A DNA stretch of 42,950 nt, taken from contig JACJNV010000296.1 of the NCBI GenBank assembly GCA_014695175.1, positions 1-42,950 of the forward strand, read 5' to 3'. The DNA is from Microcoleus sp. FACHB-DQ6. GTDB taxonomy: Bacteria > Cyanobacteriota > Cyanobacteriia > Cyanobacteriales > Microcoleaceae. Position numbers and translations under genes: made by a program. Positions within the stretch are counted from its first letter, which is position 1. Each line of letters begins with the position of its first letter. Of this stretch, positions 1 to 8,820 are shown in pieces. Under the pieces are notes generated by a model, which was not told where the DNA came from, searched no databases, and saw only the letters and a list, made by a program, of their open reading frames with translations.

Positions 1-74
1 CCTGAATTTTATCGACTACTTTAATCACACAATGGCTAAACCTTTTAAGTGGACATATAAGGGCAAAGTTTTGG

Positions 75-383
75 CTATTTAATGGTCTGCTTATTTTCGC
101 CGTGCTGTACTAGACAGTTGAGGAGTAGGATTATTTGTCGGAGATGCAGTTCTGTTTCCACCGGAGGTTCGTCACTGTATAAATCGCCTGAAGGAAAGAT
201 AACATTTTCTGGTATCTCTTGTTCTGGTATTTCTTGGGTAGTAGCTAATTCTGCGGTTGCGGACATGGCTGCTGGCTGAGGAGTAAGAGGTTGTGTGTCT
301 ATTTTAGCAAGCTTTTCATATCTCTGCCGAGGACTATTCTGAAAGCCCGATCGCGCTTTTTGCCGAAACACGCGATCGAACAC
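75..383 (-). pseudogene. Truncated Uma2 (DUF820)-like endonuclease N-terminus
   Basis: The 102-residue frame contains the stretch IPENVIFPSGDLYSDEPP followed by ETELHLRQIILLLNCL. This resembles, from memory, the N-terminal part of one cyanobacterial Uma2-family (PD-(D/E)XK, DUF820) subgroup. In that subgroup the protein continues for another 100-150 residues with an aromatic-rich stretch and the AAGNLTIYYS-type nuclease core. Here the frame changes abruptly to an unrelated tail (VQHGENKQTIK) and stops, so the catalytic part is missing. The more natural start is the internal Met40 (about position 266, MSATAEL). The first 39 residues look less conserved. The break could be a deletion or recombination scar. 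It could also be a real short protein; the family assignment is by eye. Confidence 0.45.
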
Positions 384-432
384 CGAACAATATCAAATCT
401 AGCATCGGAATTATTCCTATCTCTATTCTCTG

Positions 433-532
433 CATCTGCGTGAATCAGCGTCAATCCATTGTCATCTGCGGTTAATACATTCTCTTTTTTTTACCGCAGA
501 TGAGGGCAGATTAACACCGATTCACGCAGATG
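433..532. repeat. Long imperfect inverted repeat in intergenic DNA
   Basis: Outer arms 433-455 and 510-532 are near-complementary (CATCTGCGTGAATC against GATTCACGCAGATG, with further pairing). Inner arms 463-472 and 493-502 are a perfect pair (CATCTGCGGT / ACCGCAGATG) around a T-rich loop. The whole can fold into a long two-stage hairpin. Related text (CATCCGCGTC..., CATCTGCGG) recurs near 15380-15420. This suggests a dispersed intergenic repeat of this genome rather than a site specific to the neighbouring genes. The rest of 384-644 shows no gene. Confidence 0.6.
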
Positions 533-644
533 AATTAGATTGATTCCGCTTGCACCATCCGTGGTTGACTGTTGACTGGATTTTACGCCCGACGATGCTA
601 CCGGAATTGACCTAATTAGTTTTTAACTATTAGCAAATACCCTT

Positions 645-1739
645 TTATCTGCTGTCAGTTTGTCTGAGAGCAACCAGAATTTCCGGTCGTTTCATGCGCG
701 CGTAGCCCCGCACTTTCCTGTCTTTGCCGATCGCCTTCAACCGTCTCAGCGAAAGACTTTCGTAGTCTTCTTCTGGGGAAGGGGACGGAAACGGCAACTC
801 CAACTGCAACTGCGGTAACTGAGGTTTCTGCTGTGCTTTCGACTGCTTCTTCGGCTGCGTTTTTGGCTGCTTCTTCGGCTGTGCGTCGGGCTGTCTTTCT
901 GAGTGAGTCGCTGCGGCTCCCAGTTGGGCGCGGAGCGTTTCAATTTGATTTTTCAGGTCATTTTCTACGTCTTCAATGGCCTCGGAAACAAACTGATTAA
1001 TTGTTTGGACTGTGCGTTCTAATTTTATTGACAGCAGTCTTTCCAGTTCATCCAACTGTCTCAAAGCACCTTCAAGATTTACCTCAGAAATAACAGCCGA
1101 TGTTGGCGGAAGGTTGCTGCTCGATTGTTCAATTTTTTTAGCCATTTTATCTACCTTTTCCTGAAATGCTTTTTCCACTTGTTCGAGCAAATGCTTAATC
1201 TGTTCTATTTGGTTACGCTCAAAGTTCTGCTCAGTTAGAGCTTTTACGTGCTTTTTTAGCAGGTCTTCATTTTTTTTAACAGATTGTTCTATTTGTTTTG
1301 TTAGACTATCTACCTTTTTTTGAAATGATAGCTCAAATTGTTGCAGTAGAGTCTCAATTTGTGCTGTTTTATGAGTCGGTTGCGGAGCTAAATGTTCCAT
1401 TTCTGCTTGAGCAACAGCGACCTCCTCGTCGGTCATTTCAAATACCCACGCCCACATTTGCTCGATGCCGAGTTCTTTAGCAACAATACACCAATCTGAG
1501 CCGCAAACAACTTCATATTCTTCTTCGTTGCTGTAAGCTTCTGTTCGACGTACAATTAAAGGAATCAAGTTGCTGCCTTGCTCGATCAAACTTCTCCTGA
1601 GAGCTTCGCGGCGTTCGCGGGGAATTTCGCCCCGCTGAGGCTCTGGTACTGCAATTTGGGAAGTGTAAATCTGACTGTGACTAATGGGCTTAATCCGCAA
1701 ATATTCAACTATTCGGTTTTGATCGGACGATCGATCCAT
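645..1739 (-). CDS. ParB-like protein with coiled coil and SAP/Rho_N-like C-terminus
   Basis: Product of 364 residues. Residues about 15-115 look like a ParB/sulfiredoxin N-terminal domain: SLIEQGSNLIPLIVRR followed by EYEVVCGSDWCIVAKELG. The usual ParB GERR-type nucleotide box is not preserved (CGSDWC). Residues about 125-280 are a long charged, heptad-rich coiled coil. A Q/K/P-rich linker (QPKKQPKTQPKKQSK) leads to about 328-364 (LSLRRLKAIGKDRKVRGYARMKRPEILVAL), a helix-extended-loop-helix unit of the SAP / Rho N-terminal type that often binds nucleic acid. It lies on the same strand as the ParB/ParA pair at 2346-4558, 606 bp downstream, and probably belongs to the same locus. A role in DNA partition or locus-specific DNA binding is inferred, not shown. 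Confidence 0.75.
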   Translation of the reverse strand: MDRSSDQNRIVEYLRIKPISHSQIYTSQIAVPEPQRGEIPRERREALRRSLIEQGSNLIPLIVRRTEAYSNEEEYEVVCGSDWCIVAKELGIEQMWAWVFEMTDEEVAVAQAEMEHLAPQPTHKTAQIETLLQQFELSFQKKVDSLTKQIEQSVKKNEDLLKKHVKALTEQNFERNQIEQIKHLLEQVEKAFQEKVDKMAKKIEQSSSNLPPTSAVISEVNLEGALRQLDELERLLSIKLERTVQTINQFVSEAIEDVENDLKNQIETLRAQLGAAATHSERQPDAQPKKQPKTQPKKQSKAQQKPQLPQLQLELPFPSPSPEEDYESLSLRRLKAIGKDRKVRGYARMKRPEILVALRQTDSR

Positions 1740-2345
1740 CTTGTTACAAGTCCCCTTTTGTCATTAAAATCTGGTGTGTAGGTATTTATGGATGTTTGCA
1801 CTTTACAGCCTGCGTTTTAAGGGATGCAGGACTAACCCAAGGACTCTAATTGTAAGGTGCGAGACAAACACCTTACCCAGACCGTGGTAAGTTAAAGGGT
1901 TTCTTGGGCTGAGTCTTCCCAGTCTGCGATCAAACTCGGTTATCTGGGGGAGATATGGCGTTGCTGCTGTAACTGTGCGGCTGGCTGTGCGGTGACAGCC
2001 CGGGCGATGGCGTCCCGCCCCGCAAGCTACGACAAAAGTTACTGCAATTCCTAAAAAAAGCGACTGTGATGAGTTTAACTGCCTGCGGGACACCAATGAT
2101 CCACTGCTTTACTCATCTTTACTTTTTTTGGCGTCAGGGCGATCGGGCTGGCGTTGCGAGTGGCGATCGCAATTGCGATTTATACGAAAGCCAGCTTTAA
2201 TATCCCCTTTATTCTTTAGTCTCTTCGAGAGGGACGAAGGTTTGTGTAGGATCGGTTTCAACCGCCGAGTCATATCGGGTTTTTCAACGTTTGTCGCATG
2301 GGCTTTGAGCAACACCCCAAAAATGCAATTTAGATGGCTGAAAGC
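1740..2345. other. Intergenic region between two parB-like genes, no convincing gene
   Basis: Several short frames exist on both strands, for example about 97 codons at 1803-2096 minus, but their translations are arginine/proline-rich and look non-coding. I see no canonical parS palindrome (TGTTTCACGTGAAACA). There is only a weak GGCTG...CAGCC inverted repeat near 1980-2000. If the flanking ParB-like proteins need a cis site, this 606-bp gap is a natural place to look, but nothing decisive is visible. Confidence 0.5.
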
Positions 2346-3056
2346 TTATAAATATCTTTGCCAATTGTCAATGACCTTAATCATTGTTTTATCTCCTAAC
2401 CCTTTAATGCGTTTCACCACATTCTCAAATGAGGTAAATGGCTCCAAATCTCGCTGTGTGATGATGTTGTCTCTCATTGTTTGAGATGTGATCCCAGCAT
2501 TTTTTAAATTGATAGCCAATTTGGATGGATCTTGAGTGTTGAGTGCTTCCAACAGCGGAACTGGCTTGGGAATCCGGATTTCCACTTCTTTAACCCTCTC
2601 CATCAGCGCCTGTTTTTCCCGCGTATACTCGGCTTTCAATTCATTAATTCTGTTTTCCAATCGAGTTTCAATATTTGTCAGCCGCTGTTCAAAGCTGGAA
2701 GAATTTTGGGGAACCTCACTTACACTTTTATTATCAGTGATTGCGGTTTTTCTGTGAATTTCCAGTTGTTGGAGGAGAAGCTCTTCATTTTCTTCTTCCA
2801 GGATGAATGCTCCGATTGTCTCGCCTTTGAGAGGTTCTATTTCCTTTGCTCTCACCGCCGCATAGTATTCAAAGTCTCCGTCTACTATTTCGTAAGCATC
2901 CATACCGTTTCGGCGGACAATTATCGGATTAATCAATCCTCCTGACTCTAAAATCAGTCTCGCTAATTTATCCAAATCAGCCTCTGCAAAATTGGAACGG
3001 GGAACTGCGGATGTAATTCTTTTCACTGCAACCAGTGACGGAAATAATTTTTTCAT
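2346..3056 (-). CDS. ParB-like protein with C-terminal helix-hairpin-helix
   Basis: Product of 236 residues. Residues about 12-105 form a ParB-like N-terminal fold: SGGLINPIIVRRNGMDAYEIVDG then DFEYYAAVRAKE. The position of the ParB GERRYRA nucleotide box is occupied by GDFEYYA, so CTP binding of the canonical kind is doubtful. Residues about 120-160 are a short coiled coil. Residues about 205-236 (FTSFENVVKRIKGLGDKTMIKVID) match a helix-hairpin-helix with the GLG hairpin, a sequence-independent DNA-binding unit. The start codon overlaps the stop of the nuclease-ParA gene as TAATG (3054-3058), which predicts translational coupling and a shared function. Likely role: the ParB-like partner of that ATPase. 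Confidence 0.8.
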   Translation of the reverse strand: MKKLFPSLVAVKRITSAVPRSNFAEADLDKLARLILESGGLINPIIVRRNGMDAYEIVDGDFEYYAAVRAKEIEPLKGETIGAFILEEENEELLLQQLEIHRKTAITDNKSVSEVPQNSSSFEQRLTNIETRLENRINELKAEYTREKQALMERVKEVEIRIPKPVPLLEALNTQDPSKLAINLKNAGITSQTMRDNIITQRDLEPFTSFENVVKRIKGLGDKTMIKVIDNWQRYL

Positions 3057-4558
3057 TAGTTTTTACCAATTTTTTCTAAAACTTCGATTGCTAGCATTTC
3101 AAATTCTTGGGAGGCGATGGAATCTGGTTTAAAGTCTAGCACTGAAATGGGATCGGCTATTTCCATATTTCCCACCATTTGAAATTGTTCTGCACACTTT
3201 GCTAAATCGTCTCTTTCGTAAATTACGCTGTCCATGATTTCAAGGTCGTAGCGTTTGGGAATTGTCTCCCTCCGCTTGGGCAAACTATACTGTACAAATT
3301 TAGTATTAGTTGAGATTTTGCTAGGCAGAACGCCTAAAATTGCGATCGGCTGTTTGCCGATTATTTTCCTGAATGCGTTAACTTTTTTGATAAAATCCTT
3401 GACATTAACCAATCCTTGATTGGCAAAAGGTTTTAAGTCAGAAGGAATAATTAAATAATCCGCCGTAATCAGGGCAACTCTGGCGTAAAAATTCAAAGAG
3501 GGCGGCGTATCGATCAGTACAATATCATATTTATCCTGTGCTACTGCTAGTTTCTGAATTAAAATCAGGCGACTGTAATCTAGTTGATTGAATTCGGTTT
3601 CTTCGTGCATCAAATTGATGTGGGAAGGAATCACATCAATTTCGGGATGGCAAAAACTTGACTTGCGAGCTACTTCTGCGATCGAGTAACCATCTTCATA
3701 TTGCAAAACGTGAAGAATGTTGCAATCTTTCAAATCGTCTTGTTCTTCATCCTCAAATTTTACTAAACCTGTCGCAAATGTTGTATTAGCCTGACTGTCT
3801 AAGTCGATCACCAAGACTCTCTTACCTTTCTTGCTCAGCGCAGCAGCTAAATTGACTACAGTTGTAGTTTTGCCAACGCCGCCTTTATTGTGGTAAACTG
3901 CAATAATTTTCATACTATTTTGGCTTTTTGGGGGAACGGTTACATCGGATTTAACTTGAGGCTTAACAGGATAATTTTCAGGTATTTGTTCCGGTTCTGA
4001 GATTTGACTTGGCTCAGGTTCTGCGGTGGCGGGATTGTGGGGCTGTACTGGGACTTCGCTAATTAACTCAGGACTAACCAAACTAATTTTACTATCTTCC
4101 GGTTTGAGATTATCGGGATTTTTTATAAAATTTAAACTATCTCTGCCAATTAAAGCGATAATTTCATCAATTCTCTTTTCAAGGTCTTTTCCAGCACACT
4201 TAAAGACTAGCTGAATATCATCGGCGACTCTTTGGTAAATTCTAATTTCTTTACCGTTAGTTATGAGTCCGTAGCGGATGCTCAAACTTGTTAAATAGCG
4301 AGTGAGTTTTCGCAGGTGGCGGTCTAAATTTTCTTTCGGATGTTTAGCCTCCATAACTACACTCATCGGCGAGTCTGCATCGACAACTATGGGGATAACT
4401 TGGGTTGCAAATGAGAGGAAGTCTAAACGAATATTCCCAAATGCGATTTCTTGGTGCCAAGTGTCGGGCGTATAGCCTAACTTTGGTAGCAGATAGCTGA
4501 CAATGAGTTTGCTTTCTACTTCGCTTTCGTTGCGACAGTTATTGGGATTGAAAGTCAT
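3056..4558 (-). CDS. Fusion of HsdR_N/PD-(D/E)XK nuclease-type domain with ParA ATPase
   Basis: Product of 500 residues. Residues 1-140 resemble the N-terminal nuclease domain of type I restriction HsdR proteins. They carry [20 protein letters not shown], then D46 (IRLDFLSF) and E70-x-K72 (VVMEAKHP), i.e. a complete-looking D...ExK catalytic set. They then run into [21 protein letters not shown]. Residues 145-215 are a Pro/Glu-rich linker. Residues 216-500 are a ParA/MinD-type ATPase: deviant Walker A with signature lysine (NKGGVGKTT, about 224-232), [11 protein letters not shown], and [16 protein letters not shown]. An internal Met216 directly before the ParA domain could in principle start a stand-alone ATPase, but no Shine-Dalgarno is seen there. 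Ordinary ParA proteins are about 250-300 residues, so the extra domain is the unusual part. The parB-like gene follows with a 1-base overlap. Function (partition, plasmid remnant or defence) is not known. Confidence 0.85.
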   Translation of the reverse strand: MTFNPNNCRNESEVESKLIVSYLLPKLGYTPDTWHQEIAFGNIRLDFLSFATQVIPIVVDADSPMSVVMEAKHPKENLDRHLRKLTRYLTSLSIRYGLITNGKEIRIYQRVADDIQLVFKCAGKDLEKRIDEIIALIGRDSLNFIKNPDNLKPEDSKISLVSPELISEVPVQPHNPATAEPEPSQISEPEQIPENYPVKPQVKSDVTVPPKSQNSMKIIAVYHNKGGVGKTTTVVNLAAALSKKGKRVLVIDLDSQANTTFATGLVKFEDEEQDDLKDCNILHVLQYEDGYSIAEVARKSSFCHPEIDVIPSHINLMHEETEFNQLDYSRLILIQKLAVAQDKYDIVLIDTPPSLNFYARVALITADYLIIPSDLKPFANQGLVNVKDFIKKVNAFRKIIGKQPIAILGVLPSKISTNTKFVQYSLPKRRETIPKRYDLEIMDSVIYERDDLAKCAEQFQMVGNMEIADPISVLDFKPDSIASQEFEMLAIEVLEKIGKN

Positions 4559-4560
4559 TC

Positions 4561-4592
4561 GATTTTAGATTTTAGATTTTAGATTTTAGATT
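4561..4592. repeat. Heptamer tandem repeat (GATTTTA)n before the ParA-fusion start codon
   Basis: About 4.5 perfect copies of the 7-mer GATTTTA (plus strand). The repeat ends two bases before the complementary start codon of the nuclease-ParA gene (4556-4558), so it occupies the place of the ribosome binding site. The same heptamer sits in the same place before the genes starting at 10752 and 41103. Confidence 0.9.
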
Positions 4593-4683
4593 GGGAATGA
4601 CTGATTTAATAATGGTACAGATTGTGATATTGACAGTAGGGCGCGCATTCCGCCCCTTACAAAGGCTATGGGTTGTAATATCG

Positions 4684-4718
4684 AAAAACCCGGTTGTGTT
4701 TGACAAACCGGGTTTTTT
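4684..4718 (-). terminator. Terminator-like hairpin downstream of desA
   Basis: Arms 4684-4695 and 4706-4717 are perfectly complementary (AAAAACCCGGTT / AACCGGGTTTTT) with a 10-base loop. Read on the minus strand, the stem ends in a T run, and it lies 23 bp after the desA stop codon. It is nearly symmetric, so it could act in both directions. The core AAACCCGGTTT recurs at 12827 and 29685, so it may also be a dispersed repeat. Confidence 0.7.
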
Positions 4719-4740
4719 GGGGATTAATCGCGCTTAAAAA

Positions 4741-5793
4741 CTACTTGTTTTGAGCGTTAAATTCCTGCAATGTTTGATAGCCACCAGCGGGATTGTACAA
4801 GTGACAGTTGTCGGCAATCCGCTTCATTAAAGACCAAGAAAATTCTGTTTCGTAGAGATGATCTTGCCAATTTTCCTTTAAGCTGCTGTGGGCGAGGCGC
4901 AAATTGTACCAGGGAATAGCAGTTGAAAGGTGGTGGGGAACGTGCACGTTAATGTCGTGGCACAGAAACTCTACCCAGCGGGGATAATCGCAGTGAACTG
5001 TTCCCGACAGTTGCGCTTGGGCTTCGTTCCATTCTTCCGGTTCTTTAAAGGAAATGTCTGGTGCTGTGTGGTGGACGATCGTAAAAGTGCTCATCCAGAA
5101 ATGGTAAACCAGCCAGGGCATCAACCAAAATTTGACAAATCCCCAAATGCCTGTGGTTGCAATTAAAACCGGGAATCCGATCGCAGCACCGATTAAAACG
5201 ACAAAAACTGAAAACCGCACTTGTTCTTGTTGCTGTTTGCCTTTGAAGCGCCACCACATAAAGTGCACTTTTGCCCAGTGGGCGATCGAGCCGATCCACC
5301 ACATCCAACCGAATATTAAACTATAAGCTATTTGTAAAGCCTTGGGCGCGCCAGCGTAGTCTTTTGCTGTCATCGGGTGCCAAGCATTATCCTCGCCAAG
5401 TTTGTTGGTGTGCTTGTGGTGGTAATTGTGTCCGTGCCGCCATGCGTGAAACGGATAAATTAACGGCAGAAATGCAATATGTCCGACTAAATCGTTTACC
5501 CAGCGGCGGTTAGCAAATGACCGATGACCGCAGTCGTGACCGATCACAAAAAAACCGGTTAATCCGGTTCCTGTGAAAATCCACATTAGGGGTAGTAGAA
5601 ACCAAGGAGAGACTGCTATGCCCCAGTAACCGACCGCAACTAAAAGAACGTTGACGATTACTTTTGTCCAAGCTTTGCGGGGGTTTTTGACGAATACTTC
5701 CCGCGGCAGGGTTTTGAGAATATCTTTCAGGCGCAGGTTGGAAGTGTCACTTGCGGATGTCAAATTTAGTGGTTTTTCGATCGATGCTGTCAT
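4741..5793 (-). CDS. desA: Acyl-lipid Delta-12 (omega-6) fatty acid desaturase DesA
   Basis: Product of 350 residues, the normal length of cyanobacterial DesA. This integral membrane di-iron enzyme adds the Delta-12 double bond to oleoyl chains on membrane glycerolipids, using ferredoxin. All three histidine boxes are present: HDCGH at 86-90, HNYHH at 122-126 and HVPHH at 284-288, plus the extra HH at 241-242. Box 1 continues as RSFANRRWVNDLVGHIAF. The block WGFVKFWLMPWLVYHFWMST is characteristic of DesA as I remember it, and the HRSF after box 1 separates it from DesB (HGSF). Hydrophobic segments lie about 45-85 and 195-240. The gene appears monocistronic, with a hairpin terminator after it and about 257 bp of non-coding DNA before it. 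In this family expression is typically cold-induced; no element proving that is recognised here. Confidence 0.95.
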   Translation of the reverse strand: MTASIEKPLNLTSASDTSNLRLKDILKTLPREVFVKNPRKAWTKVIVNVLLVAVGYWGIAVSPWFLLPLMWIFTGTGLTGFFVIGHDCGHRSFANRRWVNDLVGHIAFLPLIYPFHAWRHGHNYHHKHTNKLGEDNAWHPMTAKDYAGAPKALQIAYSLIFGWMWWIGSIAHWAKVHFMWWRFKGKQQQEQVRFSVFVVLIGAAIGFPVLIATTGIWGFVKFWLMPWLVYHFWMSTFTIVHHTAPDISFKEPEEWNEAQAQLSGTVHCDYPRWVEFLCHDINVHVPHHLSTAIPWYNLRLAHSSLKENWQDHLYETEFSWSLMKRIADNCHLYNPAGGYQTLQEFNAQNK

Positions 5794-6050
5794 AAACTGA
5801 TTTCGATTCTCCGTATGCCATGACGATGGCTTAACAAATTAGCGCAATAAAAAAGCGCCGTAAAATGTCAGCTCGTTGCCAGCAAGCAGCAGACGAGTTG
5901 AGCTGTAGGCAAGCGCGTTTTAGCAAAAGCTAGCGATCGCTATCCGCAGTTAGGAATTTCTAGCACTTTTGGCAAAAAACACTGCGGGTAGCAAAACATT
6001 CGTTTTTATAACACAGGGGCAGGACAATTAGCATTAGCGACTGTTGTCTG

Positions 6051-6332
6051 CTAATTGCTGTTCCTGCCAGAAATGGGGTCGATCTCCCGCAAGCCAGCCA
6101 TCGAGCGTTGCTGTTTGAGGCTTTGCACTTCCAGCAGCAAGGATTCGATTTCCGCTTGCAAGTGCAGGAACTTAACTTGCTGATCGGCTTGGTAGGGGCA
6201 CTTCACTGAATTTACTTTGCGGGCAAAACTGGTCGATAGCGTAGAAGAACTAGCCATTTCGGGATTGCTCGCGGTAACTTGAGGCCGGGAAAGAGTCGAT
6301 GAATTATTTGACATTAGTAATTGAGTAGACAT
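6051..6332 (-). CDS. Conserved small coiled-coil protein of unknown function
   Basis: Product of 93 residues. The first 40 residues are Ser/Thr-rich and low in complexity. The rest holds the well-formed block CPYQADQQVKFLHLQAEIES followed by LLLEVQSLKQQRS, a short amphipathic coiled coil that I associate with cyanobacterial hypothetical proteins. It lacks a signal peptide or membrane segment. It is divergent from thrC across about 110 bp, which must hold both promoters. Met7 is an alternative start. No function is proposed. Confidence 0.7.
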   Translation of the reverse strand: MSTQLLMSNNSSTLSRPQVTASNPEMASSSTLSTSFARKVNSVKCPYQADQQVKFLHLQAEIESLLLEVQSLKQQRSMAGLREIDPISGRNSN

Positions 6333-6443
6333 ATCTACACATTCACACCATTAAGTTACTTTAACCTGAACCGATCGTATTAAACATCAAATTAACCGAT
6401 CGAGCTAAAATTAGTGTAAATTTTAGTGTAAATTCCTTGGCCA

Positions 6444-7589
6444 TTGGCTAAAACCATTGACACCGTGACCCTGATTCTACCTGCTACTGACTCTGCTGCT
6501 AACTCTGCTGCCCGCGCCGCCGAGCCGAAACGCTACGGCTGGCCCGGCTTGATCGAAGCTTATCGCCCCTACCTGCCGGTCACAGAAACCACGCCGGTAG
6601 TGACCCTCCAAGAAGGCAATACTCCCTTGATTCCAGCACCTGCGATCGCCTCTATCATCGGTCGAGACGTGCGCGTCCTGGTCAAATACGACGGCCTCAA
6701 CCCCACTGGTAGTTTCAAAGACCGGGGGATGACAATGGCGATTTCCAAGGCGAAGGAAGCTGGTGCCGAAGCAGTAATTTGCGCCAGTACCGGCAATACT
6801 TCGGCCGCCGCCGCCGCCTACGCCAGACGCGGGGGGATGCGAGCTTTCGTGTTGATTCCCGAGGGTTACGTGGCGTTGGGCAAGTTGGCGCAAGCTTTGC
6901 TTTACGGTGCGGAAGTCATTTCGATTGGCGGAAATTTCGATCGAGCCTTAGAAATTGTCCGCGAAATGGCTGTTAACTACCCCGTGACATTGGTAAATTC
7001 GGTGAATCCTTACCGCTTGGAAGGTCAGAAAACCGGAGCTTTTGAAGTCGTTGACGCCTTGGGCGACGCCCCCGACTGGCTGTGCATTCCCGTAGGAAAT
7101 GCGGGAAACATCACAGCATACTGGATGGGTTTTTGTCAATACCACCAAGCCAAAAAATGTTCGCGCCTGCCGCAGATGATGGGATTTCAAGCCGCCGGGG
7201 CTGCACCCTTGGTGACGGGAGAACCGGTGGCGCACCCGGACACCCTGGCGACGGCAATTCGGATTGGGAATCCGGCTAGCTGGAAACAGGCGATCGCAGC
7301 TTCCGAAGCCAGCCGCGGCGGTTTTGCCGCAGTCACCGACGCCGAAATTCTGGACGCTTACCGTTTGTTAGCATCGCAGGAAGGGATTTTCTGCGAACCT
7401 GCGAGTGCGGCTTCTGTGGCCGGTTTGCTGAAGGTAAAAGACCAAGTTCCGACTGGGGCGACGGTGGTTTGCGTGCTAACTGGTAACGGTTTGAAAGACC
7501 CGGATACCGCAATTAATCACAGCAACAATCTCTTTAAAAGCGGCATTGCTCCGACTTTGGATGCGGTAGCTGGGGCGATGGGATTTTAG
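6444..7589 (+). CDS. thrC: Threonine synthase
   Basis: Product of up to 381 residues. This PLP enzyme converts O-phosphohomoserine to threonine, the last step of threonine biosynthesis. The PLP lysine is K92 in [15 protein letters not shown]. The phosphate-binding and substrate motifs [22 protein letters not shown] and [16 protein letters not shown] are all present, and the C-terminal [14 protein letters not shown] is typical. Length is normal for the short (bacterial/cyanobacterial) class. The frame begins at a TTG (6444). An in-frame GTG at 6465 gives [10 protein letters not shown], closer to the N-terminus of other cyanobacterial ThrC as I recall it. No clear Shine-Dalgarno supports either, so the start is uncertain by 7 codons. 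It is not in an obvious operon with hom or thrB. Confidence 0.95.
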   Translation: MAKTIDTVTLILPATDSAANSAARAAEPKRYGWPGLIEAYRPYLPVTETTPVVTLQEGNTPLIPAPAIASIIGRDVRVLVKYDGLNPTGSFKDRGMTMAISKAKEAGAEAVICASTGNTSAAAAAYARRGGMRAFVLIPEGYVALGKLAQALLYGAEVISIGGNFDRALEIVREMAVNYPVTLVNSVNPYRLEGQKTGAFEVVDALGDAPDWLCIPVGNAGNITAYWMGFCQYHQAKKCSRLPQMMGFQAAGAAPLVTGEPVAHPDTLATAIRIGNPASWKQAIAASEASRGGFAAVTDAEILDAYRLLASQEGIFCEPASAASVAGLLKVKDQVPTGATVVCVLTGNGLKDPDTAINHSNNLFKSGIAPTLDAVAGAMGF

Positions 7590-7614
7590 AAGAAGGAAGA
7601 AGGAAGATCGAAAT

Positions 7615-7754
7615 AGGCAAGATGCCTGTTCCACTCTTAGTTAAAATCTCTTGGGGGGTGGGCATATTGCCCGCCCATAAGCCGATAGAAACAGGCAAGA
7701 TGCCTGTTCCACTCTCAGTTAAAATCCCTTGTGGGGTGGGCATGGTGCCCGCCC
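7615..7754. repeat. Two direct copies of a 62-bp dispersed repeat
   Basis: Units 7615-7676 and 7693-7754 are about 90% identical and spaced 78 bp apart. Each holds two palindromic parts: GGCAAGATGCC near its start and GGGTGGGCATNNTGCCCGCCC (N variable) near its end. The second part resembles a segment inside the polA linker (32534-32560). The block fills most of the thrC-purU gap (7590-7829). It may fold as hairpins and end thrC transcription. Confidence 0.8.
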
Positions 7755-7829
7755 CTAATCGTATCAATAAACCCCTGTGAGAGCGCTTTTTTCTCGCTCG
7801 ACTCAGCGAGACACTTTTGTCATTATATT

Positions 7830-8684
7830 ATGACTACCCCTACTGCAACCCTGTTAATTGCCTGTCCCGATCGCAAAGGACTTGTCGCCTTACTTGCCAA
7901 TTTTATCGCATCCCACAACGGCAATATCATTCACGCGGATCACCATACAGATTTTACCGCTGGATTATTTCTAAGCAGGCTAGAATGGCAATTAGACGGT
8001 TTTGACTTAACCACCGAACAAATAACACCTGCTTTTAGTGAAATAGCCAAGGACTTAGAAGCCAATTGGCAATTGCATTTCTCCCAAAAAATTCGACGGA
8101 TCGCGATCTGGGTAAGCCGTCAAGATCACTGTTTATTAGACTTAATTTGGCGACAGCGAGCGCAAGAAATCAGAAGTGAAATTCCGCTGATAATCAGCAA
8201 CCATCAAAATTTAAAGCCTATTGCCGAACAATACGGTATCGACTTTGAGTATATTCCCATTACTAAGGACAATAAAGATATTCAAGAAGCACAAGAGTTA
8301 GAAATTATTAAAAAATATAATATTGATTTAGTAGTTTTGGCTAAATATATGCAAATCTTGAGTCAAGACTTTATCAGAAAATTTCCCAATGTGATTAATA
8401 TTCACCATTCATTTTTACCCGCGTTTGTGGGTGCAAATCCCTACGAAAGGGCTTATGAAAGAGGGGTAAAAATTATCGGTGCAACAGCCCACTATGTTAC
8501 ACCAGATTTAGATGCTGGTCCGATTATCGAACAAGATGTTGTGCGCGTCAGTCACCGCGATGAAGTGTCTGATTTGGTTCGCAAAGGTAAAGATTTAGAA
8601 AGAGTTGTGTTAGCAAGGGCGGTGCGATATCATTTACAAAATCGTGTTTTAGTTTATGGCAATCGGACTGTGGTTTTTGCTTAA
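7830..8684 (+). CDS. purU: Formyltetrahydrofolate deformylase
   Basis: Product of 284 residues from the ATG at 7830. The frame extends 33 codons upstream, but that part is repeat-derived and does not fit the family. PurU hydrolyses 10-formyl-THF to THF and formate, balancing the one-carbon pool and feeding purine synthesis. Residues 1-80 are an ACT-type regulatory domain (ATLLIACPDRKGLVALLANF). Residues about 88-284 are the formyltransferase-fold catalytic domain with NIHHSFLPAFVGANPY (190-205) and HYVTPDLDAGPIIEQD (221-236). The latter carries the catalytic Asn/His/Asp set of the GART/PurU family. Length is normal. It is convergent with the mscS gene downstream. No operon partner is seen. 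Confidence 0.95.
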   Translation: MTTPTATLLIACPDRKGLVALLANFIASHNGNIIHADHHTDFTAGLFLSRLEWQLDGFDLTTEQITPAFSEIAKDLEANWQLHFSQKIRRIAIWVSRQDHCLLDLIWRQRAQEIRSEIPLIISNHQNLKPIAEQYGIDFEYIPITKDNKDIQEAQELEIIKKYNIDLVVLAKYMQILSQDFIRKFPNVINIHHSFLPAFVGANPYERAYERGVKIIGATAHYVTPDLDAGPIIEQDVVRVSHRDEVSDLVRKGKDLERVVLARAVRYHLQNRVLVYGNRTVVFA

Positions 8685-8820
8685 AAATTAGGCATGAGAT
8701 CGATCGGGTTTGTTACTCCTTCGATCGCTTGGTGATTAATATAAATTCCAGTTGCACGAGCCAAGTGCAACGAACCCCAAAGTTTGCTCCACTTGACATT
8801 TTTCATGACTTGTGAGGCGG

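Noticed and set aside
1803-2096. 97-codon frame (minus) between the parB-like genes
   Set aside because: It has a hydrophobic start but then Arg/His/Pro-rich text without family features. It overlaps other random frames and looks like non-coding DNA.
1740-2345. parS centromere for the ParA/ParB-like locus
   Set aside because: No TGTTTCACGTGAAACA-like palindrome or iterated operator was found; only weak, unremarkable inverted repeats.
2128-2484. 118-codon frame (plus)
   Set aside because: It runs antisense into the ParB-like gene at 2346-3056. Its composition is not protein-like, and it is a shadow of intergenic and coding DNA.
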